The notes under the pieces were generated by a model, which had not been told where the DNA came from, ran no database searches, and saw nothing but the letters and a program-made list of their open reading frames with translations. Shown piece after piece: positions 31,368-41,640 of a stretch of DNA of 64,000 bases; positions within the stretch are counted from its first letter, which is position 1; every line of letters starts with the position of its first letter. Position numbers and translations under genes: made by a program. Source of the DNA: Axinella damicornis (lineage: Eukaryota; Porifera; Demospongiae; Axinellida; Axinellidae); NCBI GenBank assembly GCA_963931865.1, contig OZ007513.1:3636098-3700097 (forward strand), written 5' to 3'.

Positions 31368-32807
31368 ATGGCAAGTTTTGGCCAAGACCGGGGCATTTAT
31401 TTGAAACCTTTGTCAGCAAGTGTACATACCGTAGACATCACAGAACAACCCATATTCAGGGGCTATGGAGGGCTTAATAAAGCAGACTTAAATGAATGTT
31501 ATTCCCTTGAAGATCTCGTGCATAGCATGAATTCAAAAGGAAACAGTCCTAAGCCAGAACAAGGTGCTTCGAGATATAATGAGAAAATGGCTAAATGGGC
31601 TCTTGATGCTTTCTTCACCAGCAAAAAACTCAAAGTACATGTTGTTGTTGACGAGGAAGTGCCAGGCCTACGTCGTCTGCATCCCCTCCAATATTCATCT
31701 CAGAAAACAGCTGACACGACAGTCTATGATGTCAATAGGACACAGGTGCTCCTTCAGGTAGAGGTACAGTCATCTTCCATGCGGGAGACTGTGATCAGGT
31801 CTATTCATGGTGCTGCTGACATACTGCGTCTTGTCCGTAACAATGATGTGAATTTTAAGGAGTTTATCGTTTTTGCATTTCCAAAGTGGGGTGAAAAAAA
31901 ATGTGCTGTGAAGATAACAGTCATCTGGAAGAATCTGCATTTCACCTATCAATTGCAGGTTTTGACCACACCTTCTCAACTCTGGGGGGAGATAGGGCAT
32001 GTTGTTGAAAAGCAACTAGGAGAGGTTCCAATTCTACCCAACCCCCCCAGTGTCAACCCTAATTTCCTTATGCCTCTTTCGTCTTACGATCTGGGACAAT
32101 TTTGGCCAAGTGCAACGCAGCTGCAGTCAGTCTATCATATCATGATTGATGATGGTAGTAATGTCCACAAGCTAGTCACACAATCAAGTGAAAGGAACAG
32201 TCTCCAAGATTTGACAATTCTAGTCTTCGAAAGACGCTTAAATCCCCACCACTTTATTGTGCCTGCTATGGGAGCAATTAGGGATGTATTTACGTATCCC
32301 AAAGTGTTTTATGGTCCGTTGAACCGAATCGAGGCTCGTCGGTGCCTGAGAACACTGGTGATGAAGATCGATGATGCTCTAACTGAACTTCACAGTATCG
32401 GACTCGCACACACTGATATTCGTCTCCCCAACATCTGCTTCAACCGTGCATATGATGCCATCCTGATAGACTTGGACAGGTGCGTGTTCTGGAACGAGTA
32501 CCCTGCAGCTGCCATGAGTTTTGAGGGAATAAGCTGCATGTACGAGAGGCCAAAGACAATTGCAGAAGAAGATTTTAATGGTCAGCATTTGGACTACATA
32601 CAGTTGGGCTGGCTGGTGGCATGGGTGTTATCAGAAGACTCAGACTACCACACCAGGGAGTGGATGGAGCAAAACCAGTGCATCACTAATGACAAGTTTG
32701 TGTCAACCCTCATCTGCTATGGCATGTATGACACATCTGCCCTTGACACCTCAGATGTTGTCATTGACACTGACAGCTTTGCTAATGTTTTCCAAGAAAG
32801 AATGTAA
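31368..32807 (+). CDS. PD-(D/E)XK-like plus kinase-like protein (CR/Crinkler-effector-type architecture), copy 2
   Basis: Intact, 479 codons. Start ATG sits in GGGCCATGG, a strong context, just after the acceptor and preceded by an in-frame stop. The N-terminal half looks like a restriction-endonuclease-like fold: helix with E72 (YNEKMAKWAL), D116 (TADTTVYDV) and a strand VEVQSS with E132 and Q134 in place of the usual ExK. The C-terminal half (from about 240) is a divergent protein-kinase fold: catalytic-loop-like HTDIRLPN (H348, D350, N355), DFG-like DLD (368-370) and a D408-x-Y-x-x-L-G helix. REase-plus-kinase fusions are described for CR-type (Crinkler) effectors in eukaryotes; the assignment here is by motif and architecture. 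No signal peptide or membrane segment. Role unknown. Confidence 0.65.
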   Translation: MASFGQDRGIYLKPLSASVHTVDITEQPIFRGYGGLNKADLNECYSLEDLVHSMNSKGNSPKPEQGASRYNEKMAKWALDAFFTSKKLKVHVVVDEEVPGLRRLHPLQYSSQKTADTTVYDVNRTQVLLQVEVQSSSMRETVIRSIHGAADILRLVRNNDVNFKEFIVFAFPKWGEKKCAVKITVIWKNLHFTYQLQVLTTPSQLWGEIGHVVEKQLGEVPILPNPPSVNPNFLMPLSSYDLGQFWPSATQLQSVYHIMIDDGSNVHKLVTQSSERNSLQDLTILVFERRLNPHHFIVPAMGAIRDVFTYPKVFYGPLNRIEARRCLRTLVMKIDDALTELHSIGLAHTDIRLPNICFNRAYDAILIDLDRCVFWNEYPAAAMSFEGISCMYERPKTIAEEDFNGQHLDYIQLGWLVAWVLSEDSDYHTREWMEQNQCITNDKFVSTLICYGMYDTSALDTSDVVIDTDSFANVFQERM

Positions 32808-33611
32808 ATGGATCGTCGTTTGCATTGTTGTGGAAATTGTGTTGTCACTACTTTGCGTTACATTGCATTATAATTTCTCATGATTCATCTAAGCACAGAC
32901 CTGATCCCGGTTTTGAATTCAGAGGTTACAACCATTCGATCATGTTCAAATAATTCAACAGAGTTTCTAAATAAAAAAAACCCAGTGCACTCTCATGAGC
33001 ACAATCATGCATGTGCACTCTGGAGGGGGTTTGAGTGGAATGACTGCATGGGTTAAAATTAATATTAATGATCCTCAAATAATTATAAAACATTGATCTG
33101 AACTCAACTGACATTATTCCTCAAATGCAACAGTAATGTGTTAGAGGTGTTCTGTAGAGGCACAGCTCCTCAAGTACAACTGTGGTTTGCATGAGGGGGA
33201 TGAACTATTGATGGTCGAACATGCAGTTACTGTAGAGTAAATCGATCATGCATCCCAGAGGCATGACTCTTAATGTACAACTGCATGTGCTGTTTGAGTT
33301 GGTTCGGGTGGTTTCAAGTCGGATGAACTTATCCTGGAGGCACAATTCCTCAAATTCAACTTCTGATTGAGTATAGGTGAAAGTAACCTGAAGTGATCCA
33401 AAGTAGGTGGATAAACTATGTATAATACTTTGGTCTGTGTGTGGTGCACATGCAAGGCTGCTTCTCAGTTCTTGGGTTTTAATTCTGTAGCCTGAGGTTG
33501 ACTAATGACAGTGATGTGCATATGGACTCACTCAGGCTCGTCACACAAAGTCATGCATTCTGCATCTCTGTAACAACCGACGATTGAAGTCGGTCATAGG
33601 TCTACATGCAC
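32808..33611. other. 3' flank of copy 2 and unassigned sequence
   Basis: To about 33,390 it matches the flank of copy 1. Beyond that no feature is recognised apart from a partial GCTCAGGCTCG motif near 33,530. Confidence 0.45.
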
Positions 33612-33654
33612 AACAGCTAATCTGGCGGGCCAGAATGTCTGGCCCGCGAGACTA
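33612..33654. mobile_element. Short TAGTCTCG-family element, left tip decayed
   Basis: The core CTGGCGGGCCAGAATGTCTG and the right tip GGCCCGCGAGACTA form a hairpin. The 9-mer TACATGCAC occurs at 33,603-33,611 and 33,655-33,663. The left end reads AACAGCTAATCTGG instead of TAGTCTCG. Confidence 0.6.
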
Positions 33655-33781
33655 TACATGCACACCAGCTACCTGTAATAGATCTAGACTACCAGGACAA
33701 TCCCTGTGGTCACTGCCAGCCCCAAAGGAGAAGAAAGCACTGCCCCCGGGCACAGCTCTTCCACAACATGCATGCATAATT

Positions 33782-33803
33782 GGGGCGAGCCTGAGCGAGC
33801 CCC
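33782..33803. repeat. Dispersed 22-bp GGGGCGAGCCTGAGCGAGCC motif
   Basis: One of at least six occurrences (others at about 38, 2,366, 17,735, 49,511 and, reversed, 35,350). Outer bases are complementary (GGGGC/GCCCC). Function unknown; see findings. Confidence 0.6.
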
Positions 33804-34001
33804 ACATAGACGAGTTTGCTGGGATGGGAGAGTTTCTTTCGTCAACTTTTTGAGGAAGAGAGATAGACAGTGCAAATGAAGAATATATATATGTACGAAT
33901 GAAATATTTTATTTGAGTGACACGCATAACAAAATGCCCGGCCTGATTAGGCCTATGAGTCACTAGATTAGTACAAAAATTGGTAACAATTTACAAACCG
34001 A

Positions 34002-34355
34002 TTAAATATTTAATAGCCTACATCTAGCTTTATACATGTTATATAGATTTTTACTTATTATACCACAATGTTTAGTCGCACAAAGAATATATTTAAATTT
34101 GTCGATAAGGGGGAGGGGGGTAAATGAATCATCCAAATAAGATAAACAGCTTAAAAAGTGATATCTCAGATCTTCTAGAGCAGGGCACTCCATTACGAAA
34201 TGGAATTCAGTTTCCACAGAATTTAGCAGACATAATTTGCAAGTCCGGAGGTGGTATGGGGTCTTTGGAGCTCGGTAGCGACCATGTATTACATGTATCG
34301 TACGTCGTGCCGTAAAATTTACGGCACGACGTACGATACATACATTTTGCGTCAT
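34002..34355 (-). pseudogene. C-terminal fragment of another LINE polyprotein
   Basis: 117 codons ending KARCRLLNI. CKLCLLNSVETEFHFVMECP gives the C-x2-C-x9-H-x4-C knuckle used by non-LTR polyproteins, followed by a helical tail (ILCATKHCGIISKNLYNMYK) typical of these termini. No RT upstream; the fragment meets a large palindrome at its 5' side. Sequence differs from the other two LINEs in the window. Confidence 0.6.
34293..34341. repeat. Perfect palindrome, 24-bp arms, 1-bp spacer
   Basis: ATGTATCGTACGTCGTGCCG plus TAAA, a single A, then the exact reverse complement. It lies at the 5' end of the LINE C-terminal frame and can extrude a cruciform. It lacks TAG[C/T]CTCG tips, so it is not a member of the fold-back family. 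Confidence 0.85.
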
Positions 34356-34522
34356 GCGTTATTTCCAACCTGAGTTCACTTCCTGCATGCTCGTGCGTTG
34401 ATGTCGCGCCGGTCTAACTGATCTGAGACGCGAACTATGAACAGTCTACCACTTTACCTCAACAAGGCCTTGCAAGGATGGAGACTATAGCGGGGCGGTA
34501 AGTGGCTAACAGAGACCACTCC

Positions 34523-35126
34523 TAGTCTCGCGGGCCAGACTTTACATTCCGCCGAGAGGGGAAGTAAAGTCTGGGGAACTGCCTATTCCGGTTTGGTTCA
34601 CGGAATTTGGAATTAATTCACGTCACGTAAACGGAATGCTTATTTCATGTCGTCATGTTCAACGCACGTGTAGTCAGACACAGATATGTTGCAGTGCAAA
34701 GCTTGTGCTGTCGAGGTCCCCTACTGCAAAGAAAGGCGATCTCTGGAGAGTAGCACGTCTGATCTGGTCAAACACCAAAGGTACAGCGTAACAGAGGCTC
34801 TTCCCCCCTCCCGTTGGAACGGACAGGAAAACATCATTGCCTCCGGTAAAGTTCTTTACAGCTTCCCTCTGCTCCTTTCGAAGGCTCGAATAGCCTAGTT
34901 TCAAACCAGCTGCGTCAATTGCACGATCAATATCCATCTTTTGCCACGTCGATCGCAGTCCCGCACGTTGAGGATTCTTCAGAATGTAATCATACGTTAC
35001 GTCACGAGTTAAATTGAAATAGAACAATGCGCCAGCATTCCGGCGCACCGGAACCAAAACGCAATAGGCAGTTCGCCAGACGGATTTTTCCCCCCGCGTG
35101 CGAAAAATCGTCTGGGAACGAGACTA
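34523..35126. mobile_element. TAGTCTCG-family element, 604 bp, carrying a RecQ-like fragment
   Basis: Left tip TAGTCTCGCGGGCCAGAC, right tip GTCTGGGAACGAGACTA. The 9-mer GACCACTCC flanks both ends (34,514-34,522 and 35,127-35,135). Internal short hairpins lie next to each tip (ACTTTACATTCC...GGAAGTAAAGT; ATTTTTC...GAAAAAT). The interior holds a minus-strand RecQ-like helicase fragment. This resembles gene-capturing Pack-type elements; the 9-bp duplication is usual for Mutator-like transposons, but no transposase is seen. Confidence 0.75.
34674..35057 (-). pseudogene. RecQ-like helicase N-terminal fragment inside a TIR element
   Basis: Minus strand. AIDAAGLKLGYSSLRKEQRE matches the RecQ Q-motif region, and NDVFLSVPTGGGKSLCYAVP carries an intact Walker A (GGGKS) motif, followed by LVFDQI. 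The reading frame then runs into unrelated sequence. Only about 70 residues of helicase domain 1 are present; no DEAH box or motif VI. Enzyme function is excluded; it is likely captured or residual host sequence. Confidence 0.6.
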
Positions 35127-35135
35127 GACCACTCC

Positions 35136-36317
35136 TGGACCTACCTGCCAGACTGCTTCAGCAGTGAGTGTGGCGAGAGGCTGGCCTGGGAGACTAACTG
35201 CTTCAAGTGCACGAAATATTAGTGCGGTCATAACTTTCATGTGTGATCAACATTCTGTGTCCTTCGCTAACTCTCCGTCAGACTCACATTCTGATGACAT
35301 GCACATGCAACTGCTCCATGCACATTCACACATGCAGCACCTGCATGTACTCGCTCAGGCTCGCCCCATAATGTTCTGCATTCGTCTAGTAGCTAGATCG
35401 CCAAAATATCGCACGGTCTCGGAGTCTCCCCAGACCCGCCACGCCCCACGGGGTGCACGCATGGGGGCCAGGTCCTGGTTCCAGTTCCTAGAACTCCTAG
35501 TACGGGAATGGGGTAAGCTGCAGGGATTATGGGCACATTATTCTCCTCAATTCCCAATACTAATTTGTATGTACAGGATGACCAAAACATGTCCAGGAAC
35601 ATAACCCAAAATTCTTAAAAATGCCTTTTTTCAGTGTAGAACAGAAAAGTTGCTTGCATAGCCTTGCTATCATACTTTTCCTCGAGTCGGTAAAGCTAGG
35701 TCAAAGGTCACGTGCATAGTAATAAACTTCAACAATGAGCTTCAGTCATTGTCGTGGATGATAGAGGATTCTGATGTCTGCATCAACAAAAACTGGTTTC
35801 TAAACAAATGCTCTTCTAATGTTGCTCATTAAATATGCACGTGACCTTTGACCTCTACCCTACAGCAAAAAGGGAATTTTGGGTGAGTCTAGTCCAGTCC
35901 ACCGGTCCAGTGAATAAAGACGCCCGTCCATCCCACCCCTAAACTCTCTTCCAACTTCTTTTCACATTTTCAGAAAGCTCAACTAAAGAAATAGGACTAT
36001 ATGTGCAGGGTGTGATCGTGAAGTCCTGTATGCTTCTATGACTCATCAGTCCCTCCTGGCTATCTTCCGGTAAATCCCATTCTTGGGTGCCATGGTGATA
36101 CCAACAGCTGTCTTCGTGGAATCTGAGGAGAACAATACAGTTGTAGTGGCAGGAGGTCATGTATAGAGAACCAATGTAGCTGATGATTACATGTACGTAT
36201 GGCATGAGAGAAGGTATATTCTGGTATTATGCAGAATGAAAAATTAAAGACTCCTGGACCAACAGAATCCAAGGTGAATTATGTTTTGCAGAAAGAATAA
36301 TCTCTAGACTCAAGAGC
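35136..36317. other. No supported gene
   Basis: Contains the reversed GGGCGAGCC motif at 35,350 and a one-sided tip near 35,190. The frames at 35,164 and 35,939 lack domain features. The last part is the 3' flank of the P450 pseudogene. Confidence 0.4.
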
Positions 36318-36632
36318 CTAGGTAGTTTCCAGAAGGAAATCAAAATGGTAGTCCTGCATCTCGAGGTCAGAGGGAGTAACTGGAGAACTGATCTTTGTTT
36401 CTGGAGCTCGCACAAAATTTAATGTGTACTTCTTCAGGACCTTGATGAGAGCCATCTTAGCCTCCATGAGGGCAAACCTCATCCCAATGCAGTTGCGAGG
36501 ACCCCATGCAACCAAAAGACATGTGGCAGACACTGGGACGCTTTGCCTTCTCCTCAGGAGTGAACCTGAGGGAAGAGCAAGGGAGGGAGGAATTGATCAA
36601 TCAGTCAATCACAGGTAGGAAAGAATTTGTCA

Positions 36633-36821
36633 TCATGATATCAGTGGAGGGGGTCCAGTAGGTAGCCACACGAACACGTCGCTGCCTTTGTACACAGCTC
36701 TCATGGAGGAGCGCTGCTCTTCTTTCACAGTAATCCGTGTCATTTTCAGCCTTCGCAAAGCATAGGAAAGAACCTCAGAGAAACTACTACCACCGGAATT
36801 TTCGCTTACACTGCATGCCAT
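36633..36821 (-). pseudogene. RecQ-like helicase fragment, cut at Walker A
   Basis: VKEEQRSSMRAVYKGSDVFV then WLPTG resembles the RecQ segment leading to Walker A, but after PTG the sequence is unrelated (PPPLIS, stop). It lies between P450 exons on the same strand, replacing the region where an exon is expected. Confidence 0.5.
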
Positions 36822-36966
36822 GATTGCTACTCATAGTTGCGGTTCTTCTAGCTAGGAATATAAACGTTAGACGTCATTCGGCGTCATCGTTTCACGGAAG
36901 AATACCGAGATATCCTATTTTCCAAGATTTTGGGGGAAATTAAACGCATGTGCAAACAGTGTGTAC

Positions 36967-37026
36967 CAGGCCTTCCCCCCCCCCCCCCCCCCCCCCCCCC
37001 CGATTGAAGGCCTGGGTACGAGGCTA
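36967..37026. mobile_element. TAGCCTCG-type tip with poly-C core
   Basis: CCAGGCCTTC, a run of about 24 C, then GAAGGCCTGGGTACGAGGCTA. Arms pair through GGCCTTC/GAAGGCC. The left tip beyond CCAGG is lost. The C run is likely mis-sized in assembly. Confidence 0.5.
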
Positions 37027-37348
37027 CATGTAGTGAAAAAGTCCAACTTAGTATGGCATAGAGGAGAGGATAAGTAGTGGGAAGAATGAAGAATGGGGAG
37101 ACCTGGACAAGGTGAGGAGTCTCACTGTGGTACTGGTGGGTACAATCGGAGGGACTCCTGATTACAATGTCCAGGTACTGTAGTTCCTGGATGGCATTGT
37201 ACATGGAGGCCTCCTGTGAGAGGGTGAGGAGGTGAACGGGTGAGGTAGTGGAAGTGAGGAGGTGGCTGTGAGAGGGTGAGGTGGTGGAAGTGAGGAGGGT
37301 GAGTAACACAAGCAATGTTACGGTTGACTTAGCACACATCTACTTAGC

Positions 37349-37672
37349 CTCGTTCCCCCCAGCCTTCTACAGTTTGATCTGTTTGACATTTTCACTTTTA
37401 TCACTCGGCAATCATGGCTTCTAGCCTGGGTATGCCTCATACGCTCTGTGTAGCTCTCTGTTGGCATTTGTCCCTTCATCGTAGCAGGAGCTTATGAGCA
37501 GGATGCAAGATCTGTCTTGAACATAACTTGGGTGTTGAGACATATGACCATTTATTTTTATGACAGTTGTGCCACTGGTAAGGTGGAGTGACTCCCCAGG
37601 TCTTCTCACTCCGTTTTTGCATACTGTAAGTGATCAAAAACTGGAGGTGTAGAAGGCCTGGAAATGAGGCTA
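37349..37672. mobile_element. TAGCCTCG-family element, about 324 bp
   Basis: Left tip TAGCCTCGTTCC...CAGCCTTCTACA and right tip TGTAGAAGGCCTGGAAATGAGGCTA form inverted ends. Flanking 9-mers do not match. It lies in the P450 remnant between the K-helix and I-helix exons. No coding capacity. Confidence 0.55.
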
Positions 37673-38155
37673 TGCAAAGTTATACCAACTCACTGAGTTA
37701 CTTTCAAAGTACTCATCAATTGTTGCTTGGAGTTTCTCCTGTATCTCAGGGTTCAGGGCCAGCAGGAAGGAGGTGTAGGCAAGGGTGTTGGCGGCTGTCT
37801 CATAGCCAGCCAGGAGGAATGTGCCTCCTCTCTCCCCCACCCTCTCCCTCCTCAGTTGCGTCAATCGTCATCTGAAGGAGATCCTTTTGCTGAGGAGGAA
37901 ACAACTTTGTAATGTGAGTGCGTGCCTCATATCCCAGTTGCTCATGGATGTCATTTATCAAAGCTGTAAAATACTGGATAGTAAAAATGATAAGGTTTCC
38001 GAGTCACCATTGAATCACCTTGGTGGATTCATTTTCCTCTCTTCTTGCCTGAACAAGGCTTATAGAAGCATCGTTAAGAACTTGGAATGCATCTCCCCTC
38101 CTGGACCGGCTAAATAACCAGCAAAGCACATAGTCGGCAAAGGAGAAGTTTGCTG

Positions 38156-38182
38156 CCAGAGAGAGAGAGAGAGAGAGAGAAG
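38156..38182. repeat. GA microsatellite
   Basis: About 12 GA units directly upstream (on the minus strand) of a P450 exon, forming the pyrimidine tract of its acceptor. Confidence 0.85.
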
Positions 38183-38860
38183 GGAGAGAAAGGATTTCTT
38201 AGCCTTAACCCTCATGATGATTTGACACCAAGCACTAAAACCCAACAGTTATTTGGATCCCATTATTCAGATATCCAATGAAACAGACAATTATGTGGAT
38301 GATCTGTGCAAGCAAATTACATACTCCCAAGACAGAAAATGGAAGCAAGAAATAATGTACTGAGTAAACCTATTCCTGGACTCAGTGGACCTACGACATG
38401 GAGACTATGGGTAGTGGGTGGGCTGAAGAAAGTGCTGTATAGGGTGTTCACAGACTCAGAATGATTGCTGAGTTACGGGCGCTTTTGTCTTACCATTGGC
38501 CAACATCGCTAACGTAAGGTGTGCTTAAATTAGAATGAATAAGCACACTGTAATAAGCATACTGTATAACTTAGCTGGGCTCGATATGAGTCTAGCCGTG
38601 AGTCTGCTGAAACATCCAGGAAGTGAGAGGAAAACCTGAGGCTTCGTTCAAAGGGCGAGTTTGGTTGCACTTACGTGAGAGATAGGCGCGCAGGGTAAGT
38701 GTTCCATGAACTCCAGTTCCTTGTGGGGAGGTGGGCTGTACACTAGCTGCCTAGCTAGCTGGTAAATCAGAGACTGAGGTATCCGTGAAGTGAGTTTGAG
38801 GATGCCGACCTTTCGTCCACCCGCAACAATTGTACAGATAATCATCCCAAAACAGATCAT
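38183..38860. other. No recognised gene
   Basis: The N-terminal half of the P450 would be expected here on the minus strand. A 70-codon frame at 38,648-38,860 (IYQLARQLVYSPPP) was considered but has no clear P450 motif. Confidence 0.4.
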
Positions 38861-41640
38861 CCAATTTCAGAACGTACAGTAGCAACTATAAATCTTAGGC
38901 CTCTACCCAAGGACACTTTCTCGTCTGGTCTAAAAGCAAATGTGCCCTTTTGCCAGCCCATTGGTGTTGATTACTTTTAGCAAACACTTGACTAAGCAAG
39001 ACTTCTAAAGGTTTCTTAGTGGTATGAATCTCATTATGCACCCCCTCTTAAACAAATTTCTGGGGAGAACACTGCTGGCTATTCAATTAATTATCACTTG
39101 GATGATTAGCCAAGTATTGCATTCAAATCCTCCAATTTAAGAAGAGACAGTAGCAACTACCAATTATGGATGATTAGGAACTCAAAATTTATCATCCAAT
39201 CAGGATGGTCAGTAAGCTATGAATGATGATTTGCACTATATATTGTCTAATGCGACCATTCTCCTCTCCCTATCACCCTGCTGTATACGGTCTCTCAGCT
39301 CTTCAGCGACATTTTGTCAGTATCGGAAAATCAGTACATCATGTCATTGTCAACACATATCAAGACAATGACAAACGCCCCAGATATTCTGTTCCCTTCT
39401 CGTACGATTGGAAGATTGATGCACAAGTGTCAGTGAGCGTGTCTACCTCTCCATGTTGGAGGTCTATCACTCGGCCAAAATGCAACAGCTAGAATAGTTT
39501 CCATGGTGAAAGAACCGTAGGTCCTGCATGCATGTACAATGTACTTCCGCTGCCAGAGAGTTGTCAGAACCAATCAGAACGCTGTGACATGACAACACAA
39601 AACCGAATTGCGTCCTGCGTCCAAACGTCGCAGTCACGCCCATTCATCACAATAGTTGAGCGCTCGATCGCACTAGCGTAGGTGCTCTGCACGATGACTT
39701 TTGTTCATTCGTCTTCTGCTTTCCTTCCGTTGCAGGACCGTTCTCAGCTGGTGGAAATATCATAAGTATCATGTGGACTTCACCGCTCGAATGCAATATG
39801 CAATTGTCGTGACGTTACATCCGTATACAGTTTGAACTTGCGGAAGTTGCCAGGCCGTTTCTCTTACACGGCCTGGGAACAAGGCTAGACTAACATAAGA
39901 AGTCACATGACCATTCATTTAAGTCACATGACTGGTTCCTAAAGTTACGTGACTGTTCAATAAGTCACATGATTACAGTCTGATTGTACAATTGTAGGGT
40001 GGAGAGTATAGGCATAACCATACTATATATAATGCTGTTGGTACATGTAGGTGTCACATGACTAGTACAATAAGTCACATGACCACAAACTAGTTAGCCC
40101 TCTAGTAATCCTCTAGTAATCTATAGCAATCCTCTAGTAATCCTCTAGTAATCTATAGTAATTCGTAATTACCAGTGATTGATCACCAGTAAGCAGTGAG
40201 GCAGGCGTCCAAGAGTTCATGGCAAAATAAGGCTGTAGCATTGAACAGTGAAAATGACCAATCACATGCCCACCTGTTCCATCTCATTCCAGTCGATCGA
40301 TCACCTGACTCCCTACGACCAACACCATCAGCTCCTTTGGGTGGAACAATTCCTGGTGGGATGAAAGGCACCTCCATCGTTAGAATTGAAACAGTACACT
40401 GTCAAACGGTTTTGATTGCATCAATACATTAAGATTTTAACGTGCGTGTGTGTGTGTGTGTGTCTGTGCGTGACGGAAGTGGGATGTTCATGGGGCGGGA
40501 CTAGACTAGTGACACGCTACCTTCGTACTTCCGAACCTTGAACTCCGCAAAGAACGTTCAAGAACATTGGGCTGAGCTGGTGCTACAAGTGGAAGCAATC
40601 GGGGAGCAGCAGCCGAAGTGGACGCAATCGGGGAGCAGCAGACGAAGCGGACACAATCGGGGAGCAACAGCTGAAACGGACGCAAATGGTGAGCAGCAGT
40701 TGAAGTGAATCGGGGAGCAGTAGCTCCGCACAGAGAGCTGTCCAGCGCTGGATTACTCATGTATGCGAACAAGGGGGAAGTAGCTGAGCGAGCGAAGCTA
40801 CTTGCATAAATATATTGTTGTGTTTCCAGATTTTGAAGGCAAATTGTGTACGAATAATTGCAAGTGCATAACTATAGCCTTGCGCTTGGCCTTAGTGTGG
40901 AAACAAACTTGCAATCGTTAAACACTCCCAATCACTACCAGTCCTGAAGAATAATACATAGTCATAGTATTATCACTATAGGGCTACGAACTTCCATGGC
41001 CAAGCGAACTGTCTCCTCCCTCCCTCTCCTCTTCTCCCTCCTTCCCTCCCCCTCCCTCACTCCCTGCCTCCTTCCCTCCCTCCTCCCCTCCCTCCCTCCT
41101 ACCTCCCTCCCTCCTTTCCTCCCTGCTTCCTCCCTCCCTGCCTCCTTCCCTCCCTCCTCCCCTCCCTCCCTCCTACCTCCCTCCCTCCTTTCCTCCCTCC
41201 TCCCTCCCTGCCTCCTCCCTCCCTCCCTCCCTCTCAAAGTCCTTAAATTTGACCACAATACATACCAAAATGCGACCATCGCAGACCCACGCTCGAAGGC
41301 ATCAAAGGGTTTCCTCACTGCCTCTGTCATCATATACTTCTCATATGCATCCATATACTGATGTCTGTTCTCCGTGGTTACGGGAATGGTGGCTCCACCT
41401 GGTACTAGGTCAACAGACTGTACTTCTCCAAAGTCAGATCGGGAGATCTGCATATGGAGGAGGGAGGGAGGGATGAAGGGTGGAGAGGAGGAGGGAGGGA
41501 GGGATGACAGGAGGAGAGGAAAAGGCCATGCGGAAGTACTCAGACATGTGGTTTTGTGACATCAATGCAGTCCCTCTGTAGTTGGGATAATTGTGCTTAG
41601 GTGGCCAATCAGTTTCGGGTGGGGCCTGGGAACGAGGCTA
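38861..41640. repeat. Segmental duplication block, copy 2
   Basis: Matches 22,670-25,480 over nearly its whole length, with small indels. It includes a truncated 414-bp-family element (about 39,539-39,887, followed by the 9-mer GACTAACAT), a GT microsatellite at about 40,444, the AGCAG tandem array and pyrimidine tracts. It leads directly into the 5' flank of TRIM gene B. No gene supported. Confidence 0.7.
40588..40745. repeat. 33-bp tandem repeat (GGGGAGCAGCAG...GACGCAATC)
   Basis: Four to five imperfect units of GGGGAGCAGCAGNCGAAGYG plus GACGCAATC. The paralogous site at about 24,385-24,470 has fewer units, so the array differs in copy number between duplicated blocks. Confidence 0.7.

Larger units (their letters stand above)
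36318..38155 (-). pseudogene. Cytochrome P450 (CYP3-like) gene remnant
   Basis: Minus strand, several exons. About 38,155-38,030: after a TC-rich tract and TGGCAG acceptor, then FQVLNDASISLVQARREENE. About 37,893-37,702: acceptor TTTCCTCCTCAG, QKDLLQMTIDAT and the I-helix FLLAGYETAANTLAYTSF, then a donor AAA/GTAACT; the two halves lie in different frames. About 37,215-37,166: K-helix start YNAIQELQYLDI. 36,565-36,318: acceptor [19 protein letters not shown], heme-binding PRNCIG with the Cys ligand, [18 protein letters not shown], and the end. In the heme loop one extra base (TTTGGTTGCATGG, near 36,510) shifts the frame. The exon with the ExxR/PERF region is missing and a RecQ scrap lies there. 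P450s are heme monooxygenases anchored in the ER; this copy cannot make a functional one. Confidence 0.7.

Noticed and set aside
38648..38860. Possible N-terminal P450 exon
   Set aside because: No P450 N-terminal anchor or proline-rich motif is visible; not supportable.
40588..40745. AGCAG tandem array as a possible CRISPR-like array
   Set aside because: Units are contiguous and imperfect with no distinct spacers; eukaryotic context.
40506..40772. 88-codon minus-strand ORF over the AGCAG array
   Set aside because: Reads through a tandem repeat whose copy number differs in the paralogue; low-complexity artefact.
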